Origin: Streptomyces sp. PT12 | GTDB lineage: Bacteria > Actinomycetota > Actinomycetes > Streptomycetales > Streptomycetaceae | Direction of reading: 5' to 3' | Assembly: GCF_003311645.1 (NCBI RefSeq) | Contig: NZ_QEST01000182.1 | Span: forward strand, 1-50,955 | Length of the DNA: 50,955 nt | In this document: piece after piece, positions 43,454 to 50,955 of the stretch | Layout: each line of letters opens with the position of its first letter | Numbering within the stretch: position 1 is the first letter of the stretch | Program-made: the position numbers and the translations under genes | Notes under the pieces: model-generated | Seen by the model: only the letters and a program-made list of their open reading frames with translations | What the model was told of the DNA's origin: nothing | Databases searched by the model: none

Positions 43454-44622
43454 GCGCCCCCGCGCGCGCCGCGGCCGTCCGCCCCGTGCGGGTGGCGCTG
43501 GTCGGCCTCGGCTGGGCGGGGCGGTCGATCTGGCTGCCCCGGCTCCGCGAGCACCCGGCGTACACGGTCACGGCCGTGGCCGATCCCGACCCGGCCGCCC
43601 GCGCCGCGGCCGTCGCCGAGCACGCGGGGGCGCGCACCCTCGCGGGGGTGGCGCAGCTGGGGCCGGGGGTGGCCGACCTGGCGGTGGTGGCGGTGCCCAA
43701 CCACCTGCACGCGCCGGTGGCGGAGGAGCTGCTGGGCCGCGGCATCCCGGTGTTCGTGGAGAAGCCCGTCTGCCTGACCCCGGCGGAGGCCGACCGGCTC
43801 GCGGCGGCCGAGCGGGCGGGCGGCGCGGTGCTGCTCGCCGGGAGCGCGGCCCGCTACCGGGCCGATGTGCGCGCGCTGCACGCGCTCGCCGGGGACCTCG
43901 GCACCGTGCGGCACATCGAGGCCGCGTGGGTGCGGGCCAGCGGGGTGCCGGACGCGGGCGGCTGGTTCACCGACCAGCGGCGGGCGGGCGGCGGCGCGCT
44001 GCTCGACCTGGGCTGGCACCTGCTGGACAGCATCGGCCCACTCCTCGGCGGCGCCGTCTTCGAGCAGGTGGCGGGGACGGTCTCCGACGACTTCGTCAGC
44101 AGCGGCTCACGGCGGGCGGCCTGGCGGCGCGACGGCGCCCTCGGCACGGGGAACGCGACGGGGAACGCCTCGGGGAGCGCCACCCGGAACGCCACGGGCG
44201 ACGTGGAGGACACCGCGCGCGGCTTCCTGGTCACCGGGGACGGGGTGTCGGTGTCGCTGCGGGCCAGCTGGGCGTCGCACGAGCCGCGCGACGTGACCCT
44301 GATCCGCGTCGAGGGCAGCGCGGGAACGGCGACGTTGCGCTGCACCTTCGGGTTCAGCCCCAACCGCCAGGAGCGCTCTGAGCTGACCCGTACCAGGGAC
44401 GGCGAGACGCGCCCCGTGGCGGTGCCGGACGAGCCGGTCGGCGCCGAGTACCTCAGGCAGCTCGACGCGCTGCCCGCGTTGCTGGCCGACCCGGCCGTCA
44501 GGGGCCGCGCGGTGGCGGACGCCCGCCGCGCCATCGGGGTCATCGAGGGGCTCTACACCTCGGCCAGGACCTCCCGCGACCGCCGGGCCGCCCCCGGGCC
44601 CGCGGTGCCCGCCGAGGTGTGA
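43450..44622 (+). CDS. rifL: Gfo/Idh/MocA oxidoreductase of AHBA pathway (RifL-like)
   Basis: This 390-aa oxidoreductase starts with GTG inside the AHBA synthase stop. The Rossmann motif is VALVGLGWAGRSIWLPRL. VPNHLHAPVAEELL and VFVEKPVCLTPAEA hold the EKP lysine. GGWFTDQRRAGGGALLDLGWH resembles RifL. In the RifK/RifL pair it oxidises UDP-glucose to the 3-keto sugar for transamination to UDP-kanosamine. An inserted repeat (GTGNATGNASGSATRNATGD, residues about 233-252, encoded by imperfect 12-bp repeats near 44147-44195) lengthens it relative to the about 358 residues expected. Confidence 0.9.
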   Translation: MSAPARAAAVRPVRVALVGLGWAGRSIWLPRLREHPAYTVTAVADPDPAARAAAVAEHAGARTLAGVAQLGPGVADLAVVAVPNHLHAPVAEELLGRGIPVFVEKPVCLTPAEADRLAAAERAGGAVLLAGSAARYRADVRALHALAGDLGTVRHIEAAWVRASGVPDAGGWFTDQRRAGGGALLDLGWHLLDSIGPLLGGAVFEQVAGTVSDDFVSSGSRRAAWRRDGALGTGNATGNASGSATRNATGDVEDTARGFLVTGDGVSVSLRASWASHEPRDVTLIRVEGSAGTATLRCTFGFSPNRQERSELTRTRDGETRPVAVPDEPVGAEYLRQLDALPALLADPAVRGRAVADARRAIGVIEGLYTSARTSRDRRAAPGPAVPAEV

Positions 44623-44702
44623 AGGGCCGCCCACCGCACGCCCCGGGCCCGGCGCACGGGCGCGCAACGCACGCAATCCGACTCTCAGCGCGGAGGAACG
44701 CG

Positions 44703-45404
44703 ATGGACACCCACCTGATCAGGAACGCGCCACATCCGGCCACCGCCGTGCCCCCCAGGCCGCGGGCGGTGGTGTTCGACCTCGACGGGGTCCTGGTGGA
44801 CAGCTTCGAGGTGATGCGGGAGGCGTTCACCATCGCCTACCGCGAGGTCGTCGGCGAAGGCCCGGCGCCGTTCGACGAGTACAACCGGCACCTGGGCCGG
44901 TACTTCCCCGACATCATGCGCATCATGGACCTCCCGCTCGAGATGGAGGGGCCGTTCGTCAGGGAGAGCTACCGGCTGGCCCACCGCGTGCCCCTGTTCG
45001 ACGGCGTGCCCGAGCTGCTGCGCGCCCTGCGGGACCGCGGCCTGCGGCTGGCCGTCGCCACGGGCAAGAGCGGCCCCAGGGCCCGCTCACTCCTGCAACA
45101 GCTGGGCGTGCTCCCGCTGTTCGACCACGTCATCGGCTCCGACGAGGTGGCCAGGCCCAAGCCCGCGCCCGACATCGTGGAGCACGCGCTCGCCCTGCTC
45201 GGGGCCTCGGCGGCCGAGGCGCTGATGGTCGGCGACGCGGTCACCGACCTGGCGAGCGCGCGGGGCGCCGGGGTCGCCGCGGTGGCCGCCCTGTGGGGCG
45301 AGTCCGACGAGGCGGCGCTGCTCGCGGCGGGCCCCGACGCGGTGCTGCACGCCCCGGCCGAGCTGCTTGCGCTCTGTCCCGCGGTGGACACGCCCGACCG
45401 CTGA
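44703..45404 (+). CDS. rifM: HAD-superfamily phosphatase of AHBA pathway (RifM-like)
   Basis: This 233-aa HAD hydrolase has the motif VVFDLDGVLVDSFE (nucleophile and acid-base Asp), motif II VATGKSG with Thr, motif III Lys in RPKPAPD and motif IV MVGDAVTDL. GCGGAGGAACGCG gives the start. RifM is the phosphatase that, in AHBA pathways, generates kanosamine from its nucleotide- or phosphate-linked form. It follows rifL by 80 bp on the same strand. Confidence 0.92.
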   Translation: MDTHLIRNAPHPATAVPPRPRAVVFDLDGVLVDSFEVMREAFTIAYREVVGEGPAPFDEYNRHLGRYFPDIMRIMDLPLEMEGPFVRESYRLAHRVPLFDGVPELLRALRDRGLRLAVATGKSGPRARSLLQQLGVLPLFDHVIGSDEVARPKPAPDIVEHALALLGASAAEALMVGDAVTDLASARGAGVAAVAALWGESDEAALLAAGPDAVLHAPAELLALCPAVDTPDR

Positions 45405-45497
45405 CCCGCCCGTGGGCGTGCGCCCCCCCGCGCACGCCCCGGGCCGCGCGCACCGCCCCGGGGGCCCGCGCCGCGCCCGGCCGCGCACCGGCCCCGG

Positions 45498-46544
45498 TCA
45501 GGGCGTCGCGCGCGGCATCGCCGCCAGGGCGTCGAGCACGACGCCCTCGGGAACGTCGGGGACCAGCTCCACGCCGTTCGGCCCGTCCAGCACGAACGTC
45601 AGGCCGCGCATCGCCTTCTTGTCGAGGCGCATCAGGGCGACCAGGGCCGCAGGGTCGACGTCCGCGGGGAGCGCGGTAGGCAGCCGGTAGGCGCGGACCA
45701 CCTCCAGGTGTTCGGCGACCCGCGCCCGCCCGATGCGCCCGAGCGCGCCCGCGAGCCGCCCCGCGAAGACCGTGCCCACCGCCACCGCCTCTCCGTGCCG
45801 CAGCGCGAAGTCGGTGGCGCGCTCCAGCGCGTGGCCCAGCGTGTGACCGTAGTTGAGCGTGTGCCGCGGCCCCGTGTCCCGCTCGTCCGCGCTGACCACG
45901 GACGCCTTGAGCGCCACGCTGGCCGCGATCTGCTCGTCGACCGGCAGTCCGCGCAGGTCACCGGCGCCGATGAAGTGGCAGCGGGCGATCTCCCCATAGC
46001 CGTTGGTCCACTCCCTCGGCGGCAGGGTGCGCAGATAGTCCGTGTCGCACAGGACCGCCTTGGGCTGCCAGTAGGCGCCGACCAGGTTCTTGCCCTCCGG
46101 CAGGTTGACCGCCGTCTTGCCGCCGACGCTCGCGTCCACCTGGGCCAGCAGCGACGTCGGCAGATGCACCACAGGCACCCCGCGGTGGTAGAGCGCGGCG
46201 GCGAGACCGACCGAGTCGGTCGTGGTGCCGCCGCCGATGGAGATCACCGCGTCGGTGCGGGTCAGCCCGAACCTGGCGAACGCGCGGCACATCTCCTGCA
46301 CCCCCGCGAGCGTCTTGTCCTCCTCCCCGTCCCTGGCGCGCAGCACCAGGGAGGGAACGCCGGGGTCGGGCACCTCGTCGAGCGGGCGGGCCGAGACGAC
46401 GGCCACCCGGCGGGCGCCGAGCCCCGCGACGACCCCCGGCAGCTCGTGCCGCGCCCCCGCCCCGATGATGACGGGGTAGGAGTGGCCGCCGAGCGCCACC
46501 TCGATCCTGCGGTGTGCCGCTTCCGTCCGTGTCACGTCGTCCAC
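45498..46544 (-). CDS. rifG: 3-aminodehydroquinate synthase (RifG-like)
   Basis: This 348-aa DHQ-synthase-fold enzyme has VISIGGGTTTDSVGLAAALYHRG in the NAD region, HLPTSLLAQVDASVGGKTAVN, KNLVGAYWQP and HTLNYGHTLGHALE (zinc His residues). It cyclises aminoDAHP to aminoDHQ. The start is GTG at 46544 (AAAGGAC upstream). It is convergent with the rifM-like gene. The aminoDAHP synthase (RifH type) is not in this window and should lie elsewhere. Confidence 0.94.
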   Translation of the reverse strand: MDDVTRTEAAHRRIEVALGGHSYPVIIGAGARHELPGVVAGLGARRVAVVSARPLDEVPDPGVPSLVLRARDGEEDKTLAGVQEMCRAFARFGLTRTDAVISIGGGTTTDSVGLAAALYHRGVPVVHLPTSLLAQVDASVGGKTAVNLPEGKNLVGAYWQPKAVLCDTDYLRTLPPREWTNGYGEIARCHFIGAGDLRGLPVDEQIAASVALKASVVSADERDTGPRHTLNYGHTLGHALERATDFALRHGEAVAVGTVFAGRLAGALGRIGRARVAEHLEVVRAYRLPTALPADVDPAALVALMRLDKKAMRGLTFVLDGPNGVELVPDVPEGVVLDALAAMPRATP

Positions 46545-46619
46545 GTCCTTTCCCGAACGCCGGTTGTCGCCGTCACCATTACCGTCACCGCCCGAGGCGG
46601 GCCGCGCGGGCGGCCGCCG

Positions 46620-47525
46620 TCACGCGGCCCGCTCCCCGGCGCGCCCGGCCGCGCGCAGGGCGCGCGCCGCGAGCGCCGCGGTGGCGCGGGGGATGCCGAG
46701 GCGGTTCGCGGCCAGCCGGGCGTGCTCGAAGAGCAGATAGTTGAGCGAGACGCCCCCGCCGTCGCCTCCGCCGCCCGCGTTTCCGCCGTCCCCGTTTCCG
46801 TCGAGCGCGTTCCCTCCGGGGCCGCGGCGGCGGTCCGCGACGATGCCGCGGACGGTCTTGACGTAGTGCTCCCAGGAGTCCCCCAGCCGCCCGTCGCCGG
46901 GGAAGCCCGCCTCGGGCCCCGGCAGCAACGCGGCCCGCCGATCCGCCCGCACCCCCAGGTCCACGCGGCGGGCCGGGGTCAGCTGCCCGGTGTCGCGCAG
47001 CCAGCAGGCGAACAGGAACGCCGGGCGCTCCGCCGTCGGCAGCAGCCCGGTGAGGAGCCGCAGGTGCGCCACGGCCGCGGGCAGCCGCCCGCCGGGGGGC
47101 AGCCCGCCATCGCGCAGCGCGTCGAGCGCGAAGTCGCTGTGAGCCGTGGCGAGTTCGACGGCGGGCTGGCCGCCGCGCAGCGCCGGGGCCGCCGCCTCGC
47201 CCGCCGACCCCAGCCGCCTCCCCACATCGGCGAGAACGCGCGGGGTCGACCTGACCCACACCCGGAATTCCGGCTCCCCTTCGGGCCAGGCACCGTCGCC
47301 GTCCCGAAGGAAATGCCATTCGGCGCCGCTGTCCGCGGCGTTGACGAAGCGTAGGGAGTCAAGCAGGGGGAACAATCCTCGGCCAGGCGTCCGGTAAAGC
47401 CACCACTGACGGAACACGCAATCTCCCGCGATTTCTGTGGACCCGATTCTGGGGACCAGGAAAGGACCCGGAAAATCTTCCCCCGCGAGGGTAGTGTCCT
47501 CGCCCGTTCCCTCTCCATCGGCCAC
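46620..47525 (-). CDS. Unassigned protein, weak resemblance to thiopeptide-type (small LanB C-terminal) domain
   Basis: This is a 301-aa protein starting with GTG; no good ribosome site is visible. VFRQWWLYRTPGRGLFPLLDSL and AEWHFLRDGDGAWPEGEPEF, followed by VRSTPRVL, resemble the opening of the SpaB_C/thiopeptide-biosynthesis domain (a WxFLR motif before an R-x-R strand). YLLFEHARLAANRLGIPRA resembles its closing helix (H-x-x-x-NRLG). A Gly/Asp/Asn-rich loop (GNGDGGNAGGGGDGGG) lies near residue 240. There is no precursor peptide nearby and the rest of a LanB is missing. Within an AHBA-PKS cluster its role is unknown. It lacks the RGGxC motif of RifF-type amide synthases. The LanB-like reading is tentative. 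Confidence 0.5.
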   Translation of the reverse strand: MADGEGTGEDTTLAGEDFPGPFLVPRIGSTEIAGDCVFRQWWLYRTPGRGLFPLLDSLRFVNAADSGAEWHFLRDGDGAWPEGEPEFRVWVRSTPRVLADVGRRLGSAGEAAAPALRGGQPAVELATAHSDFALDALRDGGLPPGGRLPAAVAHLRLLTGLLPTAERPAFLFACWLRDTGQLTPARRVDLGVRADRRAALLPGPEAGFPGDGRLGDSWEHYVKTVRGIVADRRRGPGGNALDGNGDGGNAGGGGDGGGVSLNYLLFEHARLAANRLGIPRATAALAARALRAAGRAGERAA

Positions 47526-47670
47526 GACCCGAAAACGGCGGGAGATCCAATACAGGGATGCCGTAGGGGGGTGGTTAGGGGATCGGCCGGTCCGCCACGG
47601 TGCGACGCTGTGATGGCGTGCCGCGTTCTCCTACCGCGCTCTCGTCGTTTCCTTTCCGCTGGACAGAGGG

Positions 47671-50600
47671 ATGTGTCGTGCCATGCTGCGTACCGAGCTG
47701 ATCCGGCCGCTGCCCGAGCTCATCGAGGCCAACGCCCTTCGCTTCGGGGACAAGACCGCGTTCCGCGACGACCGCAGGAGCGTCACCTACGGCCAGCTCG
47801 CGGCGCGCACCCGGCGGCTCGCCGGGCACCTGACCGGGCTCAGGCTCCAGCCGGGCGACCGCGCGGCGATCTACCTCGGCAACCGCGTCGAGACGGTGGA
47901 GAGCTATCTGGCGATCACCAGGGCAAGCGCGATCGGCGTGCCGCTCAACCCCCGCTCCACCGACGCCGAGCTGGCGTATCTGCTGGACGACAGCGGCGCC
48001 CGCGTGCTGATCACCGACCCGGCCCACGCCGCCCAGGTGCGGCGCGTGCTGACCGGCGCACGTCGGCCGAAGGTCATCGTCACCGGCGAGCAGGGCGTAC
48101 CGGCCGAAGCGCCCGTCGGCGCGCTGTCGTTCGCCGCGCTGGCCGAGACCGAGCCGGGCGCGCCCGCGCGGGACGACCTGGGCCTGGACGACCTGGCGTG
48201 GATGCTCTACACCTCGGGCACCACGGGCAAGCCCAAGGGCGTGCTCTCCACCCAGCGGAACTGCCTGTGGTCGGTCGCCGCCTGCTATGTCCCGGTGCCG
48301 GGACTGTCCGCCGACGACCGGGTGATCTGGCCGCTGCCGCTCTTCCACAGCCTGGCGCACATCGTGTGCGTGCTGGGCGTCACCGCGGTGGGCGCCACCG
48401 CAAGGATCGTCGACGGCTTCGCGGCGGACGACATCCTCGAGGCCATCGCCGAGGAGTCGGCGACGTTCCTCGCCGGGGTGCCCACCCTGTACCACCACCT
48501 GGTCCAGGCGGCCAACGAACGCGGCTTCCACGCCCCTGACCTGCGGATGTGCCTCGTGGGCGGCGCGATCACCACCGCGGCGCTGCGGCAGGCGTTCGAG
48601 GAGACCTTCGACGCCCCGCTGCTCGACGCCTACGGAAGCACCGAGACCTGCGGCTCGATCACCATCAACTGGCCCACGGGCGCCCGCGTCGAGGGGTCCT
48701 GCGGGCTGCCGGTGCCCGGGCTCGGGGTGCGGCTCGTGGACCCGGAGACCGGCAGGGACGTGCCCGCGGGGCAGGAGGGCGAGGTCTGGGTCAGCGGCCC
48801 CAGCGTGATGGCGGGGGGCTACCACAACCAGCCCGAGGCCACCGCCGCGGCGCTCCGCGACGGCTGGTACCGCACCGGGGACCTGGCCCGCAGGGACGAG
48901 GCCGGGTACTTCACCGTCACGGGCCGCATCAAGGAGGTGATCATCCGCGGCGGCGAGAACATCCACCCCATCGAGGTCGAGGAGGTCCTGCGCGCGGTCC
49001 CCGGCGTGGCCGATGTCGCGGTGGCGGGCAAGCCCCACGACGTCCTGGGCGAGGTCCCGGTGGCCTACCTGGTCCCCGGGCCCGAAGGGCTGTCCCCCGA
49101 GGCGCTGTTCGCGGCGTGCCAGGAGCGGCTGTCGTACTTCAAGGTGCCCGAGGAGCTGTACGAGATCGACCGCGTGCCGCGCACCTCGTCGGGCAAGGTC
49201 ACCCGCCACGCCCTGGTCGACCGGCCAGCCCGGCTGCTCGCGACCAGCAGCGGCCACTACGAGACGCTGTTCAGGACCGACTGGGTGCCGCTGCCGCCCA
49301 TCAGGAACGCCGATGCCCTTGCCACCGCCGCGACCGACGCAACCGCCGCGGGCGATACCGCCGGGACGCCGGACGCCGGTGGCCACTGGGCCGTCGCGGG
49401 GCCAGACCCGCTCGGCGTGGGCGCGGCGCTCACGGCTGCGGGGCTGCGGGTCGAGACGTTCGCCGAGCCCGGCGCGGTGCGGGACGCCGTCGCGGGCGGG
49501 GCCACCGCGCCCGAGGTGACGGTGCTCGGCCACCCCCCCGCGGGCGATGAGCTGACCCGCGTGCTCACCTGGTGGGCGACCGACGAGCGGTTGGCCGCCA
49601 CCCGGCTCCTGGTGACTACCCGACGGGCCGTCACGACCGGGACGGAGCCGCCGGCCGCCGCGACCGACACGGCCACCGACGCCGCCGCACAGGCCGCAAC
49701 CTGGGGCGCGGTCACCGCGGTTCAGGCCGCCCACCCCGGGCGGCTGCTCCTTGCCGACCTGGACCACGCCCCCCACTCGGCCGCCGCGCTTCCTGCCGCC
49801 GCCGCCTCGGGCGCGCCCCGCGTCGCCCTGCGGGCCGGGCACGCGTTCCACCCCCGCCCCGCGCACGCCGCCCCCGCGCCGGAGCGGGACCACGCCGCCG
49901 CGCTGCTCGACCCCAGGGGCACCGTGGTGATCACCGGCGCGGACGGCGCCGCGGGCGCGGCCGTCGCGCACCACCTGGTCGCCGCCCACCGCGCCCGCCA
50001 CCTGCTGCTCATCAGCCAGCGCGGCGACGAGGACCCGGCGACCGCCAGGCTCGCCGCCGAGCTTGCCCGCGCCGGGGCCGACCCCACACCGGCCGCCGCC
50101 GACGCGACCGACCGCGCGGCGTTGGCCGCCGCCCTCACCCTCGCCCCCCGCCCGCTCACCGCGGTCGTGCACACCCAGGGCGAGCCCGGCGAGCTGTCCG
50201 AGCGCGAACTCGCCGCCCTCGCGGACGGCGCCGCGCATCTGCACGCCCTGACACGGAACGTTGAACTGGCTTCGTTCACCCTGCTCTCACCCGCCGCCGC
50301 GCCTCCCGCGGCCCCCGGCCGCGCCGACCACGCCGCCGCGACGGCCGTGCTCGACGCCCTGGCCCACCAACGGCGCGCCCTCGGCCTGCCCGCCCTCTCG
50401 CTGTCCTGGGACCCCGCGCTGCCCGAGCGGGAACGCCTCGCCGCGTTCGACGCCGCCCACACCACCGACCAGGCCGCGCTCGCCGCGACAGCCGCGCCCC
50501 TGGGCGCCGCCCCCGCCACCGCGCCCCGCCCCGCCGCCGGTGCCGCCAACGACGACGCGTCAGGGCGGGCGAACGCGCTGCGCCGCGAGCTGGCGGAGCT

Positions 50601-50955
50601 GGCCCCCGCGGCGCGGAAACGCGCGCTGCTCGACCTCGTCCGCGCCGAGGCGGCCGCGCTCCGCGACCTGCCGAGCCCCGAGGCGCTCGGCGCCGAACGC
50701 GCCTTCAAGGAGCTCGGCTTCACCTCACAGACCGCGGTCGAGCTGCGCAACCGCCTGGTCGCGGCCACCGGGCTGCGGATCTCCGCCGCCGCCGCGTTCG
50801 ACCACCCCACCCCGGCCGCCCTCGCCCTGCACCTGCGCGACGAACTGTTCGGATCCCGGCCAGCCGAGGCGGAACAGCCACCGGTCACCGTGGCGGCGGA
50901 CGAGCCGATCGCGATCGTCGGCATGGCGTGCCGCCTGCCGGGCGGGGTGGCCTCG
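47671..50955 (+). CDS. Type I PKS, AHBA loading module (A-KR-ACP) and start of KS1; RifA-like, incomplete at right edge
   Basis: This frame of at least 1095 codons is open to the window end. The start is ATG 47671 or 47683. The loading adenylation domain has YTSGTTGKPKG (residue about 179), DAYGSTETCGS (about 319), YRTGDLARRDE (about 400) and RTSSGKVTRHAL with the A10 Lys (about 509). A ketoreductase-like domain (about 750-930) keeps VVITGADGAAGAAVA, but its active-site Tyr region reads GRADHAAATAVLDAL, so the catalytic Tyr is replaced by His. The ACP (about 990-1065) has the pantetheine Ser in LGFTSQTAVEL. A KS opens with EPIAIVGMACRLPGG (about 1078). This is the A-KR(inactive)-ACP-KS order of RifA. 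AHBA is the likely starter. Confidence 0.95.
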   Translation, partial: MCRAMLRTELIRPLPELIEANALRFGDKTAFRDDRRSVTYGQLAARTRRLAGHLTGLRLQPGDRAAIYLGNRVETVESYLAITRASAIGVPLNPRSTDAELAYLLDDSGARVLITDPAHAAQVRRVLTGARRPKVIVTGEQGVPAEAPVGALSFAALAETEPGAPARDDLGLDDLAWMLYTSGTTGKPKGVLSTQRNCLWSVAACYVPVPGLSADDRVIWPLPLFHSLAHIVCVLGVTAVGATARIVDGFAADDILEAIAEESATFLAGVPTLYHHLVQAANERGFHAPDLRMCLVGGAITTAALRQAFEETFDAPLLDAYGSTETCGSITINWPTGARVEGSCGLPVPGLGVRLVDPETGRDVPAGQEGEVWVSGPSVMAGGYHNQPEATAAALRDGWYRTGDLARRDEAGYFTVTGRIKEVIIRGGENIHPIEVEEVLRAVPGVADVAVAGKPHDVLGEVPVAYLVPGPEGLSPEALFAACQERLSYFKVPEELYEIDRVPRTSSGKVTRHALVDRPARLLATSSGHYETLFRTDWVPLPPIRNADALATAATDATAAGDTAGTPDAGGHWAVAGPDPLGVGAALTAAGLRVETFAEPGAVRDAVAGGATAPEVTVLGHPPAGDELTRVLTWWATDERLAATRLLVTTRRAVTTGTEPPAAATDTATDAAAQAATWGAVTAVQAAHPGRLLLADLDHAPHSAAALPAAAASGAPRVALRAGHAFHPRPAHAAPAPERDHAAALLDPRGTVVITGADGAAGAAVAHHLVAAHRARHLLLISQRGDEDPATARLAAELARAGADPTPAAADATDRAALAAALTLAPRPLTAVVHTQGEPGELSERELAALADGAAHLHALTRNVELASFTLLSPAAAPPAAPGRADHAAATAVLDALAHQRRALGLPALSLSWDPALPERERLAAFDAAHTTDQAALAATAAPLGAAPATAPRPAAGAANDDASGRANALRRELAELAPAARKRALLDLVRAEAAALRDLPSPEALGAERAFKELGFTSQTAVELRNRLVAATGLRISAAAAFDHPTPAALALHLRDELFGSRPAEAEQPPVTVAADEPIAIVGMACRLPGGVAS

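Noticed and set aside
46620-47525. RifF-like amide synthase (arylamine N-acetyltransferase fold)
   Set aside because: No RGGxC motif and no Cys-His-Asp arrangement can be seen.

Overview
This is a very high-GC window of Streptomyces type. It has Shine-Dalgarno-led genes, GTG and TTG starts, many 4-bp ATGA/GTGA gene overlaps, rare TTA codons, and antibiotic-type regulators. No rRNA, tRNA or CRISPR array was seen. The layout is a catabolic and efflux flank, then a deoxysugar/cytosine-nucleoside operon, then decayed genes and regulators, then an AHBA/ansamycin-type polyketide cluster that runs off the right edge.

1-9.6 kb: a polysaccharide-utilisation locus. It holds a secreted BNR-repeat protein, an IclR regulator with two sugar ABC permeases and a lipoprotein binding protein, a second IclR regulator, and a secreted six-hairpin (GH9-like) glycosidase. 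A broken beta-helix gene follows. 9.8-13.4 kb: a TetR regulator, an MFS exporter and an ABC-F protein. The ABC-F frame has no canonical start codon.

13.7-27.3 kb: a tight one-strand operon of 13 genes. It encodes NDP-glucose activation, 4,6-dehydration, 2,3-dehydration, 3-ketoreduction, an E1-type 3-dehydratase with an intact [2Fe-2S] motif, and 4-ketoreduction, which together give a 2,3,6-trideoxyhexose. It also encodes a PLP aminotransferase and an N-methyltransferase (a 4-aminosugar) and a GT4 glycosyltransferase. A MazG-type NTP pyrophosphohydrolase, a CMP N-glycosidase-like protein and a cytosylglucuronate-synthase-like glycosyltransferase complete the set. No 3,5-epimerase is present. 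I infer a disaccharide cytosine nucleoside of the amicetin/cytosamine type. A tandem GNAT protein is a candidate acyltransferase.

27.2-30 kb: a decayed sulfonate-uptake (ssu) locus with an in-frame ssuB-ssuD fusion, a frameshift, an expanded P-loop, a truncated ssuC, and an ssuA with a nonsense codon and a lost 5' end. 30.4-34.3 kb: an IclR regulator with a probable 3' frameshift, a P450, a secreted SLT-domain protein and a small DUF protein. 34.3-40.3 kb: a LAL/LuxR regulator divergent from a SARP-type regulator that carries a TTA codon and ends at a MITE-like element.

40.5-51 kb: AHBA genes (homologues of rifN, J, K, L, M and G), a small protein weakly resembling LanB C-terminal (thiopeptide-type) domains, and the start of a RifA-like PKS. 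The PKS opens with an adenylation loading domain, a dead KR, an ACP and the start of a KS. An ansamycin-type product is likely. Whether the cytosine-nucleoside and AHBA-PKS genes are two neighbouring clusters or one hybrid cannot be settled from this window.
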